From contig JBBRLS010000048.1 in assembly GCA_038231215.1 (NCBI GenBank), forward strand, positions 1 through 32,406: a DNA stretch of 32,406 nt, given 5' to 3'. Each line of letters begins with the position of its first letter. Positions within the stretch are counted from its first letter, which is position 1. Under the pieces are notes generated by a model. The model had not been told where the DNA came from and searched no databases. It saw nothing but the letters and a program-made list of their open reading frames with translations. Both the position numbers and the translations under genes were made by a program. Below, piece by piece: positions 23,284 to 30,964 of this stretch. The DNA comes from Schlegelella_A sp038231215. GTDB taxonomy: Bacteria > Pseudomonadota > Gammaproteobacteria > Burkholderiales > Burkholderiaceae_C.

Positions 23284-24642
23284 CTACTTCGAGGCAAGAG
23301 GCGCGGCGAACTTCCTTGCCACCTCGAGGTTCTTCCCGGCCGATCGCCGCATGTCCTGAGACAGCGGTGTCGGGAAGGCCTCCTGCGCCACTGACCAGAA
23401 GCGCTCGGCGGCTTGCGCGGCTCGTTCCCAGACTTCGGGTTTGGCGCCGATGGTGCCGATCTTCGGCTCGATGGGCGTCAGGTCTGGATCCATCCCGCCG
23501 CCGATGGACGCATAGCGCATCGGCAGGATGTCGTACGCCGGCGCGATTCCCTTGTACTCGCCGTCCTCGTCGATCAGCAGCGAGATGTTGTCGAAGTGCC
23601 TGTCCGTGTTGCCGATCAGCTCGCTGAAAGCCGCCATGGTGTCGACGTGCCGAACGTCGACCGTCGACAGGACCTTCGCCTGCTCGCAGCGCGCGGCGAA
23701 CTGTGACCACGAGTCGCGCATGCCGAAGAACTCGTCGTCGACGGAGCCGGCCGAAAGCATGCCGATCCGACCGGTCGGCCCGACGCGGTCGAAGCGCACG
23801 ACCTCGAGAAAGACGTAGTCCTCTGCAACCAGCAACCGGGTCGATGCCGCCGGCACCGCGACTTCCGCCAACGACCGCAGGGCAAGGTGCTCCAGCGGCA
23901 ACAACTCCGCCATCCGGCTGCCCCGTTTGGCGAACTTCACGATGACGTGGCCCGCGTCTTCCACCAGGCCCAGGAACTTGGGCTGATCGCCGCCGGCGCT
24001 CGAGCCGTACGCCGATGCCTTGAGCGTGGACGCCAGTTCGACGTAGTGCGCAAGCTTCTCTGTCACGGGAATTGGCGGCGCGTTGCGAAGGTCCATTTCC
24101 TTCTGAAGCGACACGTCGCCAAAGACGAGATTGCCCGAAAGATTCAGTCCCTGCGTGAACAGCCAGGCGACCCGATGGTCATCGCCCCAGTCCCTGAGGC
24201 TGGCAGGAAAGGGTTGGGAGCGCGACGCCTCCTGCGCAAGCTGGCGCCCCAGGAAGCCGGAAGGTGCTGCAAATGCCATGTAGGGAGGCAGCCCCTCGTA
24301 CAGCGTCGTGCCGCGACCCGTTCTTTCCAGTGTGCCGCCACCGGACAGGAACTCGACATCCGCGAACGGCCGAACGTCTCCCTGGTCGAGATATCGGTAG
24401 ATGCGCTGGCGGCCGTTGAGACCCATCGGCAGCTTCCGCAGAAGCGCGTACCGCGGCGTCCGCACCCCCGTCACCCTGAAACTGGTGACTGTTTGCGACT
24501 GTTCCTGAATAGATCGAGACAGTGTCGGTTGGCTGATGCCAAGGGCCTCGGTCAGTTCGACTGCGGTCTTCGGGCTCCCAGCCAAGACCTGCTCGATGGC
24601 AGGGCCCAGCGCCTTGACCGACGATCGACGACTGACAGCCAC
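23284..24642 (-). CDS. yjjJ: HipA-family kinase, YjjJ type
   Basis: A 452-residue HipA-like serine/threonine kinase. Residues about 1-75 are a winged-helix DNA-binding domain (LTEALGISQPTLSRSIQEQ), the mark of YjjJ/HipH proteins, in which no separate HipB antitoxin gene is needed or present. The kinase part shows SAGGDQPKFL, the ATP-site lysine strand HVIVKFAKRG, the catalytic loop NTDRHFDN (about 345-352) and the metal-binding Asp in APAYDILPM. HipA phosphorylates glutamyl-tRNA synthetase in E. coli; the target here is unknown. GTG 24642 is the best start, with no strong ribosome-binding site. The A/T-rich 49 bases upstream (24643-24691) probably hold its promoter. It is 30 bases before the aminotransferase-like start. 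Confidence 0.88.
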   Translation of the reverse strand: MAVSRRSSVKALGPAIEQVLAGSPKTAVELTEALGISQPTLSRSIQEQSQTVTSFRVTGVRTPRYALLRKLPMGLNGRQRIYRYLDQGDVRPFADVEFLSGGGTLERTGRGTTLYEGLPPYMAFAAPSGFLGRQLAQEASRSQPFPASLRDWGDDHRVAWLFTQGLNLSGNLVFGDVSLQKEMDLRNAPPIPVTEKLAHYVELASTLKASAYGSSAGGDQPKFLGLVEDAGHVIVKFAKRGSRMAELLPLEHLALRSLAEVAVPAASTRLLVAEDYVFLEVVRFDRVGPTGRIGMLSAGSVDDEFFGMRDSWSQFAARCEQAKVLSTVDVRHVDTMAAFSELIGNTDRHFDNISLLIDEDGEYKGIAPAYDILPMRYASIGGGMDPDLTPIEPKIGTIGAKPEVWERAAQAAERFWSVAQEAFPTPLSQDMRRSAGKNLEVARKFAAPLASK

Positions 24643-24691
24643 CAGAATGTTCCATGAATAATTCGAGACATTGTATATGAATGGCTGACTG

Positions 24692-25513
24692 TCAGAAGTC
24701 GAACTCGCGGTGCCGCTCGATGAACGCCCGCGTGCGCGGCTCGCTCGGATGCTTGAGCACCTGGTCGGGCGTGCCCTGTTCGTGGATCACCCCGTCGAAG
24801 AGAAAGAGCACGCGGTTGGCGAAGTGGTAAGCGAAGCCGATCTCGTGCGTCACCAGCAACATCGTGCGGCCTTCCTCGGCGAGCGAGCGGATCACGCGCA
24901 GCACCTCGCCCACCAGCTCGGGGTCGAGGGCCGAGGTGGGCTCGTCGAACAACAGCACCTCGGGGTCCATCGCCAACGCGCGGGCGATGGCGACGCGCTG
25001 CTTCTGCCCGCCCGAAAGCCGCGCCGGATACGCCTCGGCCTTCTCGGCCAGGCCCACGCGGGCGAGCTCGGCCTGCGCGCGCGTGCGCGCCTCGGCGTCG
25101 CGCTGGCCGCGCACCGTGCGCAGCCCCTCCATCACGTTGCCGAGCGCAGTCATGTGCGGGAACAGGTTGAACTGCTGGAAGACCATGCCCACGCGCTGGC
25201 GCACACGCGTCAGCTCGGCTTCGTCGTAGCTGCGCCCGCCGGAATCGGCCTTGCCCGGTGCGGCGCGGCCGATCGCCTGGCCAGCGAGCTCCACCACGCC
25301 GGCGCTCGGCCGCTCCATGAAGTTGAGGCAGCGCAGCAGCGTGCTCTTGCCCGAGCCCGAGGCGCCGAGGATGGCGATGCGGTTGCCCGGCATCACGTCG
25401 AGATCGATGCCGCGCAGGACTTCGTTGCTGCCGAAGTGCTTGCGCAGCCCACGCACGCGAAGCAGCGGCGGGGCGGGGGGGGTAGGAGCGTCGTCGAGAG
25501 GGGAGGTCGGCAC
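24692..25513 (-). CDS. Polar amino acid ABC transporter, ATP-binding protein
   Basis: A 273-residue ABC ATPase of the HisP/GlnQ type, started at GTG 25513 (VPTSPLDDAP); longer frames to 25621 would overlap the divergent kinase-like gene. Seen: Walker A GASGSGKST (50-58), Q-loop MVFQQFNLFPHMT, signature LSGGQKQRVAIARAL, Walker B VLLFDEPTSALDPE and the H-loop VTHEIG. It powers uptake of an amino acid through two inner-membrane permeases. The likely partners are at 29565-31810 on the same strand, 4 kb away, separated by five unrelated genes. It is divergent from the kinase-like gene across a 106-base gap. No other transporter component lies beside it. Confidence 0.93.
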   Translation of the reverse strand: MPTSPLDDAPTPPAPPLLRVRGLRKHFGSNEVLRGIDLDVMPGNRIAILGASGSGKSTLLRCLNFMERPSAGVVELAGQAIGRAAPGKADSGGRSYDEAELTRVRQRVGMVFQQFNLFPHMTALGNVMEGLRTVRGQRDAEARTRAQAELARVGLAEKAEAYPARLSGGQKQRVAIARALAMDPEVLLFDEPTSALDPELVGEVLRVIRSLAEEGRTMLLVTHEIGFAYHFANRVLFLFDGVIHEQGTPDQVLKHPSEPRTRAFIERHREFDF

Positions 25514-25619
25514 CGCGCAATTCTGCCGACTGCGCGGCGGCCACCGGCCCCTAGAATCCCGCGGCCGAATCGATCGACGCCGGCCCGACGTCACCGTTCT
25601 CGGCCTGCCGCGAGGCCTC

Positions 25620-26543
25620 ATGACCGAACTGTTGCTTCCGGCCGAGATGGCGGCGCAGGACTTCTACGCCCTGCACGACGACCTGCCCGCCTGGCGTGGG
25701 GCCATCGAGGCCCTGGCCGCAGAACTGGGCAGCGGCACGGTGGTGCAGATCTCCGAGGGCACGGCGCTGGTGGCGTTCTGGCGCGCAGACCGGGTGCTCA
25801 AGCTGTATCCACCCTTCTTGCGTGACCACTGCCTGTTCGAGCGCGCGGCGCTGCACCAGTTGCACGGCCGCCTGAGCCTGCCCACGCCGGCGCTGGTGAC
25901 CTGCGGCGACCACCACGGGTGGCCTTACACCGTGATGTCGCGCCTGCAAGGCGAGGTGCTGACGCCTCGCTGGGCTGGATTTTCGGAGCCGGGACGTTGC
26001 AAGTTGCTGCACGAACTGGGCGCCCTGGCCGCACAGGTCCACGCGCTGCCGGTGGCTGAGCTGGCAGCGCTGGCGCCGCCGTGGGAGAGCTTCCTGCGGG
26101 GGCAACGTGAACGCTGCATGAGTCGCCAGCAGCGCACCGGTCTGCCCGCCCACCTGTTGCAGAAGCTGGAGGCGTTCCTGGACCCGCAGTCGGTTGCCGA
26201 CCTGTCGCGGGGCACGCCTGTGACCCTGACCGGTGAGTACACGCCCATGAACCTGCTGGTCCAGGGCGAATGCTTGTCGGGCCTGTTCGATTTCGGTGAC
26301 GGCCTGGTGGGCCCGCGCGAATACGACTGGCTCGGACCCTTGTGTTTCCTGGCGGCGGGCCATGCCGCCCGCTGCCGCGCCTTCATGTCGGGCTACGGCG
26401 CCACGCTGGACGACGCGCTGCGGCTGCGGCTGATGCGCCTGCTGCTCCTGCATCGCTACAGCCACCTGCCTTCGCAACTGGCGCTGCCCGATTGGCAACG
26501 ACAGCCTGACTTCGCGAGCCTGTCGTATGCGCTCTGGCCTTGA
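25620..26543 (+). CDS. Aminoglycoside phosphotransferase-like kinase with a Glu in the catalytic loop
   Basis: A 307-residue small-molecule kinase of the APH/choline kinase fold. Seen: the nucleotide strand VAFWRADRVLKLYP with a candidate Lys, a hinge MSRLQGEVL, and the metal-binding DFG in LFDFGDGLVGPREYDW. The usual catalytic Brenner motif HGDxxxxN is TGEYTPMN here, so Glu replaces the Asp and Thr replaces the His; this looks like a subfamily feature rather than decay. ATG 25620 fits the divergent ATPase start. It overlaps the AraC gene by 17 bases, suggesting coupled translation. Drug resistance should not be inferred from the fold; the substrate is unknown. Confidence 0.82.
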   Translation: MTELLLPAEMAAQDFYALHDDLPAWRGAIEALAAELGSGTVVQISEGTALVAFWRADRVLKLYPPFLRDHCLFERAALHQLHGRLSLPTPALVTCGDHHGWPYTVMSRLQGEVLTPRWAGFSEPGRCKLLHELGALAAQVHALPVAELAALAPPWESFLRGQRERCMSRQQRTGLPAHLLQKLEAFLDPQSVADLSRGTPVTLTGEYTPMNLLVQGECLSGLFDFGDGLVGPREYDWLGPLCFLAAGHAARCRAFMSGYGATLDDALRLRLMRLLLLHRYSHLPSQLALPDWQRQPDFASLSYALWP

Positions 26544-27363
26544 TCGACGGGGCGATGCCGCGGGTGCCTACCGCGGCGACTTCGTCGCCTGGAACGGCGG
26601 CTGCGGCTTTCTCGGCGAAGGCGGTGGTCCGCCGATCGCGCCGCACGCCCACTACGCGATCCAGCTCGTCATCGGCCCACCGTCGGGGTTGCGCGTGCAG
26701 TTCGGCCGCTACGGCCCGTGGCAGTCCTGCGCCGCGGCGCTGGTGCCTTCGCGCGCGACGCACAGCATCGACGTGAGCGAATGCGCCTGGAGCGCCGTGC
26801 TCTTCGTGGAGCCGGAGACGGCGCAGGGCCGGGCCCTGGCCGCGCGCCTGCAGGGCGGGGTCGAGCATCTCACCGAATCTGCCATCGCCGGCGGCGTCGC
26901 GCGGCTCGAGCACGCGTGGCGCGTCGAGCAGCGCCAGGATGCCGTCACGGCCGCCTGCCAGGCCCTCTTCGGCGAGCTGTCCGCGACTCCGGCGCACGAG
27001 CCCTCCGACCCGCGCGTGCTCGCGGCCATCGACCGCATCCGCCAGCGTCTCGACGACGTGCCGTCGCTCGACGAGGTCGCTGCCGCGGTGAACCTCTCGC
27101 CGAGCCGGTTCCGCCATCTCTTCGTCGAGCAGACCGGCATGCCGATGCGCACCTACGTGCTGTGGCGCCGCGTGCTGCGTGTGTGGGAGCTGCTGATGCG
27201 CGGCGAGACGCTCTCGTCGGCGGCCCATGCCGCGGGCTTCGCCGACTCGGCCCACCTCTCGCGCACGTCGCGCACGATGTTCGGCCTGCCACCCTCGGTG
27301 CTGCAGATGAAAGGGCCGCTCGCCGCGCAGCACGCCTCGGCCGCACCCGCTCAATCGGGCTGA
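26527..27363 (+). CDS. AraC-family transcriptional regulator
   Basis: A 278-residue regulator. Residues about 20-110 form a degenerate cupin-like sensor (PHAHYAIQLVIGPP). The C-terminal AraC DNA-binding domain (about 160-260) has two helix-turn-helices: SLDEVAAAVNLSPSRFRHLF and LSSAAHAAGFADSAHLSRTS, then the usual MFGLPPSVL. ATG 26527 overlaps the kinase-like gene. Its end overlaps the convergent peroxidase gene's end by 13 bases. It may control the kinase gene or the adjoining peroxidase operon, but no operator can be picked out. Confidence 0.92.
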   Translation: MRSGLDRRGDAAGAYRGDFVAWNGGCGFLGEGGGPPIAPHAHYAIQLVIGPPSGLRVQFGRYGPWQSCAAALVPSRATHSIDVSECAWSAVLFVEPETAQGRALAARLQGGVEHLTESAIAGGVARLEHAWRVEQRQDAVTAACQALFGELSATPAHEPSDPRVLAAIDRIRQRLDDVPSLDEVAAAVNLSPSRFRHLFVEQTGMPMRTYVLWRRVLRVWELLMRGETLSSAAHAAGFADSAHLSRTSRTMFGLPPSVLQMKGPLAAQHASAAPAQSG

Positions 27364-28637
27364 CGCACCGGCCCGGTCAGCGCGCCGAGGAAGGCCGCGA
27401 GGTCCTGCACCTCGCTCGCCGAGAGACGGATGGCCTGGCGCCCTTCGTGCTGTTCGCCGGGCCGCGCGAGCTCGCTGTGGCCGACGGCCGCCTTCGGCGA
27501 GCGCGCGTAGTGCTCGACCGCCTGGCCGAGCGTGGCGAATTGCCCGGCATGCATGTACGGCGGCCGGGCCGCGACGTTGCGCAGGCTCGGCGTGCGGAAC
27601 GCGCCGGTGAGGCCCGGGTCGTCCGTCGACACGAACTGCAGCTCGCCGCATTCGTCGGGCCGCGCGTCGCTGTATCGGCCGAGGCAATTGAACTCGTCGC
27701 GCAACAGCTTCTTCACGCCTTCGGCACGGCCGCGATCGGGAGCCGCCGGGTCGCGCGGAGGGACGCCGGTGTTGTGGAACGCGTGATCGGTCAGTGCCGG
27801 GCCGTTGTGGCAGGTGACGCACTGGCCGGCGCCGATGAAGAGCCGAAGGCCTCGCACCTCCTGCGGCGCGAGCGTCTCCTGAGCGCGCGCGTCGCCGGCG
27901 AGCGTGGCGCGTGCGTAGGCATCGAAGCGCGACTCGCCGTACGAGACCTGCCGTTCGTAGGCGGCGATCGCCTTGCCGAGATTGGCGAAGACCCGGTTCA
28001 CCTCGTCGTGGCTCGTGGCGGGCAGCGCATTCCATGCCGCGCGTTCGGCCTCGTCGCCGTTCGGCGAGGCGTCATCGGGCAGCGCGCCCAGTGCCGGCAG
28101 CGGGCCGAAGACGGCCTGGTAGCGATCGCGGTAGTTCGCCTGCACGAGCCGCACGAAGCGGACGCGGTTGCCGCCGTGCTCGGCGGCGTCTTCGAGCGGG
28201 CCGAGGGCTTGCGACCAGAGGCTGTCCTTGCGCCCGTCCCAGAACAGGAACGGCGCCTGCGCCGCGCCCATCACCGGCATCGTGCGGCGCTTGCCGGTGC
28301 CCACGCCCTGGCCGAGCGGCCGGCCGTCCTGGAACTGGCGGTCGGCGGCGTGGCAACTCGCGCACGCGACCTCACCGTTGCGGCTGAGCCGTGTGTCGGT
28401 GAACAGGGCGCGGCCGAGCGACGCGGCGCCGGCGCGCGCTTCGTAGGCGTTCGAGCGATCGACGCGGCGCTCGCCGCCGGCCTGCCATTGCATCGAAGCG
28501 AGCGTGGCCAGATCGCCGGCCGACCAGCGGTCGCGCAGTGGCGGCCGGCCCTCGCCATGCACGCCGAACGCCGACACGGCAAGCGCCGCGGCGACGAGCG
28601 CGCCGGCCACCGCGCGCAGCCCGATCGCCCGGTTCAC
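27351..28637 (-). CDS. Di-haem cytochrome c peroxidase / MauG family
   Basis: A 428-residue periplasmic protein with a signal peptide (VAGALVAAALAVSAFGVHG) and two haem c sites, CASCH at 92-96 and CVTCH at 273-277. The blocks LGRALFTDTRLSRNG, FWDGRKDSLWSQALGPLED and TPSLRNVAARPPYMHAGQF are typical of bacterial cytochrome c peroxidases and MauG relatives. It likely reduces hydrogen peroxide with electrons from a cytochrome, or oxidises a protein or metal-linked substrate. GTG 28637 overlaps the preceding stop (GTGA), so it is coupled to the DUF3703-FixH fusion gene. The presence of the tryptophan/tyrosine ligand set that separates MauG from peroxidase was not worked out. Confidence 0.92.
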   Translation of the reverse strand: MNRAIGLRAVAGALVAAALAVSAFGVHGEGRPPLRDRWSAGDLATLASMQWQAGGERRVDRSNAYEARAGAASLGRALFTDTRLSRNGEVACASCHAADRQFQDGRPLGQGVGTGKRRTMPVMGAAQAPFLFWDGRKDSLWSQALGPLEDAAEHGGNRVRFVRLVQANYRDRYQAVFGPLPALGALPDDASPNGDEAERAAWNALPATSHDEVNRVFANLGKAIAAYERQVSYGESRFDAYARATLAGDARAQETLAPQEVRGLRLFIGAGQCVTCHNGPALTDHAFHNTGVPPRDPAAPDRGRAEGVKKLLRDEFNCLGRYSDARPDECGELQFVSTDDPGLTGAFRTPSLRNVAARPPYMHAGQFATLGQAVEHYARSPKAAVGHSELARPGEQHEGRQAIRLSASEVQDLAAFLGALTGPVRQPD

Positions 28638-29446
28638 GGCCGCACCGCCGGGTTGGCGACCACGGTGTTGAAGGTGACCTTGTCGGCACCGAGCGGGCCC
28701 TGGATGGCGAGCTTTACCTCCCACCAGCCGGTCATGCTGAACTTCATGCCTTCGAGCGCGTAGGTGCCGTCCGCGATCTCGCGCGTCACGCGCGGTTGGG
28801 TGGGCAGACCGTGGCCGTGCTGCGGCATGCCGCCGTCGACCGCGAAGCCGGCGTCGTGCACCGGTGCGCCGTTGGGCCCGGCGAGCTTCACCTGCCAACT
28901 GTGCATCTGGTTGATCGCCGGCGCCTGCTGCGGCGGCACCAGCGTGACGCGGTAGACGCCGGCCGAGGACGGGCGATCGAGCGACAGGTCGAGGTCGGCG
29001 GGCGTGGCACAGCCGGCGAACAGCGACGCCGAGATCAGCGCGACCGCAGCCGCCGTCGCGAGCACGATTCCGCGCTGAGGGCGCGCGTCGACACGCCCTT
29101 CCTCGATGGCCAGCCGCAGGTCGTCGGGCACCGGCATGCGGCGAAAGCCGTTCACGTTCGAGCCGCCGGTGTTGCCCGTGGGAACGAGGCCTGGTGCCGT
29201 GAGCACGGCCGCGCCCGCGAGGCGCCAGGCCTGGCCGAAGGCGTCGCCGCTGCGTCCTTGGCGCAGCGCGAAGCGGAACATGCGCCAGTGCACGCGCACA
29301 TGCTCGCGGGTCGAGGCTTGGCCGAGCACGTGCGCCCGCTCCAGGTGCCCGAACGCCGTGTCGAAATGACCGCGCGCTTCGGCGATGGATGCGGCGTCGA
29401 GCTCCGCCTGGACGCGGGGCCGGATCAGGGTCGAGAAGATGGGCAT
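28634..29446 (-). CDS. DUF3703 domain fused to a FixH/YtkA-like domain
   Basis: A 270-residue protein of two parts. Residues 1-118 match DUF3703: SIAEARGHFDTAFGHLERAH, the VLGQASTREHVRVHWRMFRFA block, and GLVPTGNTGGSNVNGFRRMP. Residues 126-145 are hydrophobic (GIVLATAAAVALISASLFAG) and end in a lipobox-like FAGC at Cys146. Residues about 150-270 match the FixH/YtkA-like group: MHSWQVKLAGPNGAPV, DGGMPQHGHGLPT and KFSMTGWWEVKLAI. I found no stop or in-frame start between the two that would allow two genes; Val119 is GTC. The expected topology is a cytoplasmic N-domain and a periplasmic C-domain. The gene is coupled to the di-haem peroxidase, so a role in periplasmic metal or redox handling is plausible. 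ATG 29446 lies 2 bases after a hairpin covering its ribosome-binding site. Confidence 0.82.
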   Translation of the reverse strand: MPIFSTLIRPRVQAELDAASIAEARGHFDTAFGHLERAHVLGQASTREHVRVHWRMFRFALRQGRSGDAFGQAWRLAGAAVLTAPGLVPTGNTGGSNVNGFRRMPVPDDLRLAIEEGRVDARPQRGIVLATAAAVALISASLFAGCATPADLDLSLDRPSSAGVYRVTLVPPQQAPAINQMHSWQVKLAGPNGAPVHDAGFAVDGGMPQHGHGLPTQPRVTREIADGTYALEGMKFSMTGWWEVKLAIQGPLGADKVTFNTVVANPAVRP

Positions 29447-29448
29447 GG

Positions 29449-29479
29449 TCGTGTTCCGAAGGGGTGTCGAGGAACACGA
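29449..29479 (-). promoter_or_regulatory. Inverted repeat covering the ribosome-binding site of the fusion gene
   Basis: TCGTGTTCC at 29449-29457 and GGAACACGA at 29471-29479 are perfect 9-base inverted arms with a 13-base spacer. In the minus-strand mRNA the second arm, GGAACACGA, contains the only ribosome-binding-like GGAA and ends 2 bases before the AUG. It could be a repressor operator or an RNA switch that hides the ribosome site. The surrounding gap 29447-29564 also must contain the promoter, which I cannot define. Confidence 0.6.
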
Positions 29480-29564
29480 TTCTTCTGATCCGCGGCCCTG
29501 CCGGCTTGAATGCAGCGGCTGAGTTCGCAGCCCTTTCGTTCAAGCGGTCCGGACGCGGGCGTCG

Positions 29565-30239
29565 TCATGCGTCCGACCGTCCGAGCCGCCGCTCCAGCGC
29601 ATAGGTCGCCTGCACCAGCGGGAACAGGCACAGGAAGAAGACGACGGCGATGACGGTGTAGGTCTCGATCGGGTTGAAGTTCAGCGAGGCGAGCAGCTTG
29701 CCCTGCTGCAGCAGCTCGACGTAGGCCACCGCCGAGGCCAGCGTCGTCATCTTGAAGATCTCGATGCCGCGATTGGTCAGCGCAGGCAGCATGCGCCGCA
29801 GCGCCTGCGGCAGGACGATGCGGCGCATCGCCTGCGCCGCCGTCATGCCGAGCGCGCGCGCCGCCTCGGCCTGGCCGCGGTCGATCGACTCGATGCCGCC
29901 GCGATAGATCTCGGCCGAGAAGGCCGCCGAGTTCAGCGAGATGCCGAGCGCCGCCGCCGTCAGCGGGCTGATCTCGAAGGGCAGCAGGATCGGCAGCGCG
30001 TAGTAGAACCAAAGGATCTGCACCAGCACTGGCGTGTTGCGGAAGAACTCGACGAAGGCCGTCGCCGGCAGATGGACCCAGCGCGATCGCGCATGCCGGC
30101 CGAGGCCGACGACGAGGCCGAAGCCGAAGCCGAGCACCACGCAGATGACGAAGAGGCGCAGCGTGCCGAGCGCGCCGGCCCAGAGCACGTCGAGGTTCTC
30201 GAGCACCGGCGCGAAGTTCCAGCGGTAGGCCGCACCCAT
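29565..30239 (-). CDS. Polar amino acid ABC transporter, permease
   Basis: A 224-residue inner-membrane permease of the HisMQ type with about five membrane spans. Seen: the family start AGALGTLRLFVICVVLGFGFG, FVEFFRNTPVLVQILWFYYALP, and the EAA loop EAARALGMTAAQAMRRIVLP that docks the ATPase. Its ATG overlaps the stop of the upstream permease by one base (TGATG), so the two are coupled. It pairs with that permease to form a heterodimeric channel for an amino acid delivered by the binding protein at 30965-31810. Confidence 0.93.
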   Translation of the reverse strand: MGAAYRWNFAPVLENLDVLWAGALGTLRLFVICVVLGFGFGLVVGLGRHARSRWVHLPATAFVEFFRNTPVLVQILWFYYALPILLPFEISPLTAAALGISLNSAAFSAEIYRGGIESIDRGQAEAARALGMTAAQAMRRIVLPQALRRMLPALTNRGIEIFKMTTLASAVAYVELLQQGKLLASLNFNPIETYTVIAVVFFLCLFPLVQATYALERRLGRSDA

Positions 30240-30916
30240 CAGCGTGCCATCCCTTCGCCGCTGGTCGCCAGGCGCCGCTCGAGCCCGTGCACGAGCTGGC
30301 TCGCCACGAAGATGACGACGAAGTAGATCAGCGCCGTCACCGTGAACACCTCGAGCGGCCGGAACGTCTTCTGCGCCACCTCGTTGGTCTGGAACAGCAG
30401 GTCGGCGTAGGAGACGATGGCGACCAGCGTGGTCGTCTTCATCAGCTCGATCGCGCGCTCGAGAAAGGCGGGAATCATTCGCTTCACCGCCTGCGGCAGC
30501 ACGATGCGGCGCATCACCTGGCGCGGCGCCATGCCGAGCGCGCGCGCCGCTTCCCATTGCCCGCGCTCCACCGAGACGATGCCGCCGCGGAACACCTCGG
30601 CGAAGAACGCGGACGACTGGATCGAGAACGTGAGCACCGCGGCGACGTAGGGCGTCATCTCGACCCGGATCAGGATCGGCAGCGCGAAGAAGAACCAGAA
30701 CAGCTGCACCAGCGGCGGCGTGGTGCGAAAGACCTCGATCACCGCGCTCGCGGGCCAGCGCAGCAGGCGAGACGGCGAGAGCCGCATCAGCGCCAACACC
30801 AGGCCGAGCGGCACGCCGAAGGCGAGCGCCGCCCCGGTCACCTTCAGCGTGTTGAGGAGGCCGAGCGCCAGCAGGTCGGCGTTCGCCCACACCGGGGCGA
30901 AGTTCCAGACGTGCAT
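30239..30916 (-). CDS. Polar amino acid ABC transporter, permease
   Basis: A 225-residue permease, paralogous to its downstream neighbour. Seen: LGLLNTLKVTGAALAFGVPL, VIEVFRTTPPLVQLFWFFFALP and the EAA loop EAARALGMAPRQVMRRIVLP. It starts 48 bases after the binding-protein gene and its stop overlaps the next permease start. The gene order binding protein, permease, permease is typical; the ATPase that should follow is at 24692-25513 instead. Confidence 0.93.
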   Translation of the reverse strand: MHVWNFAPVWANADLLALGLLNTLKVTGAALAFGVPLGLVLALMRLSPSRLLRWPASAVIEVFRTTPPLVQLFWFFFALPILIRVEMTPYVAAVLTFSIQSSAFFAEVFRGGIVSVERGQWEAARALGMAPRQVMRRIVLPQAVKRMIPAFLERAIELMKTTTLVAIVSYADLLFQTNEVAQKTFRPLEVFTVTALIYFVVIFVASQLVHGLERRLATSGEGMAR

Positions 30917-30964
30917 CGGCGGAGCCGGCGGGAAAGGCGCGTGTTCTCGGCCAGGACTTGCCGG

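Noticed and set aside
25620..26543. Antibiotic resistance gene
   Set aside because: The APH-like fold alone does not show drug modification, the catalytic loop is atypical, and no mobile element or resistance context is present.
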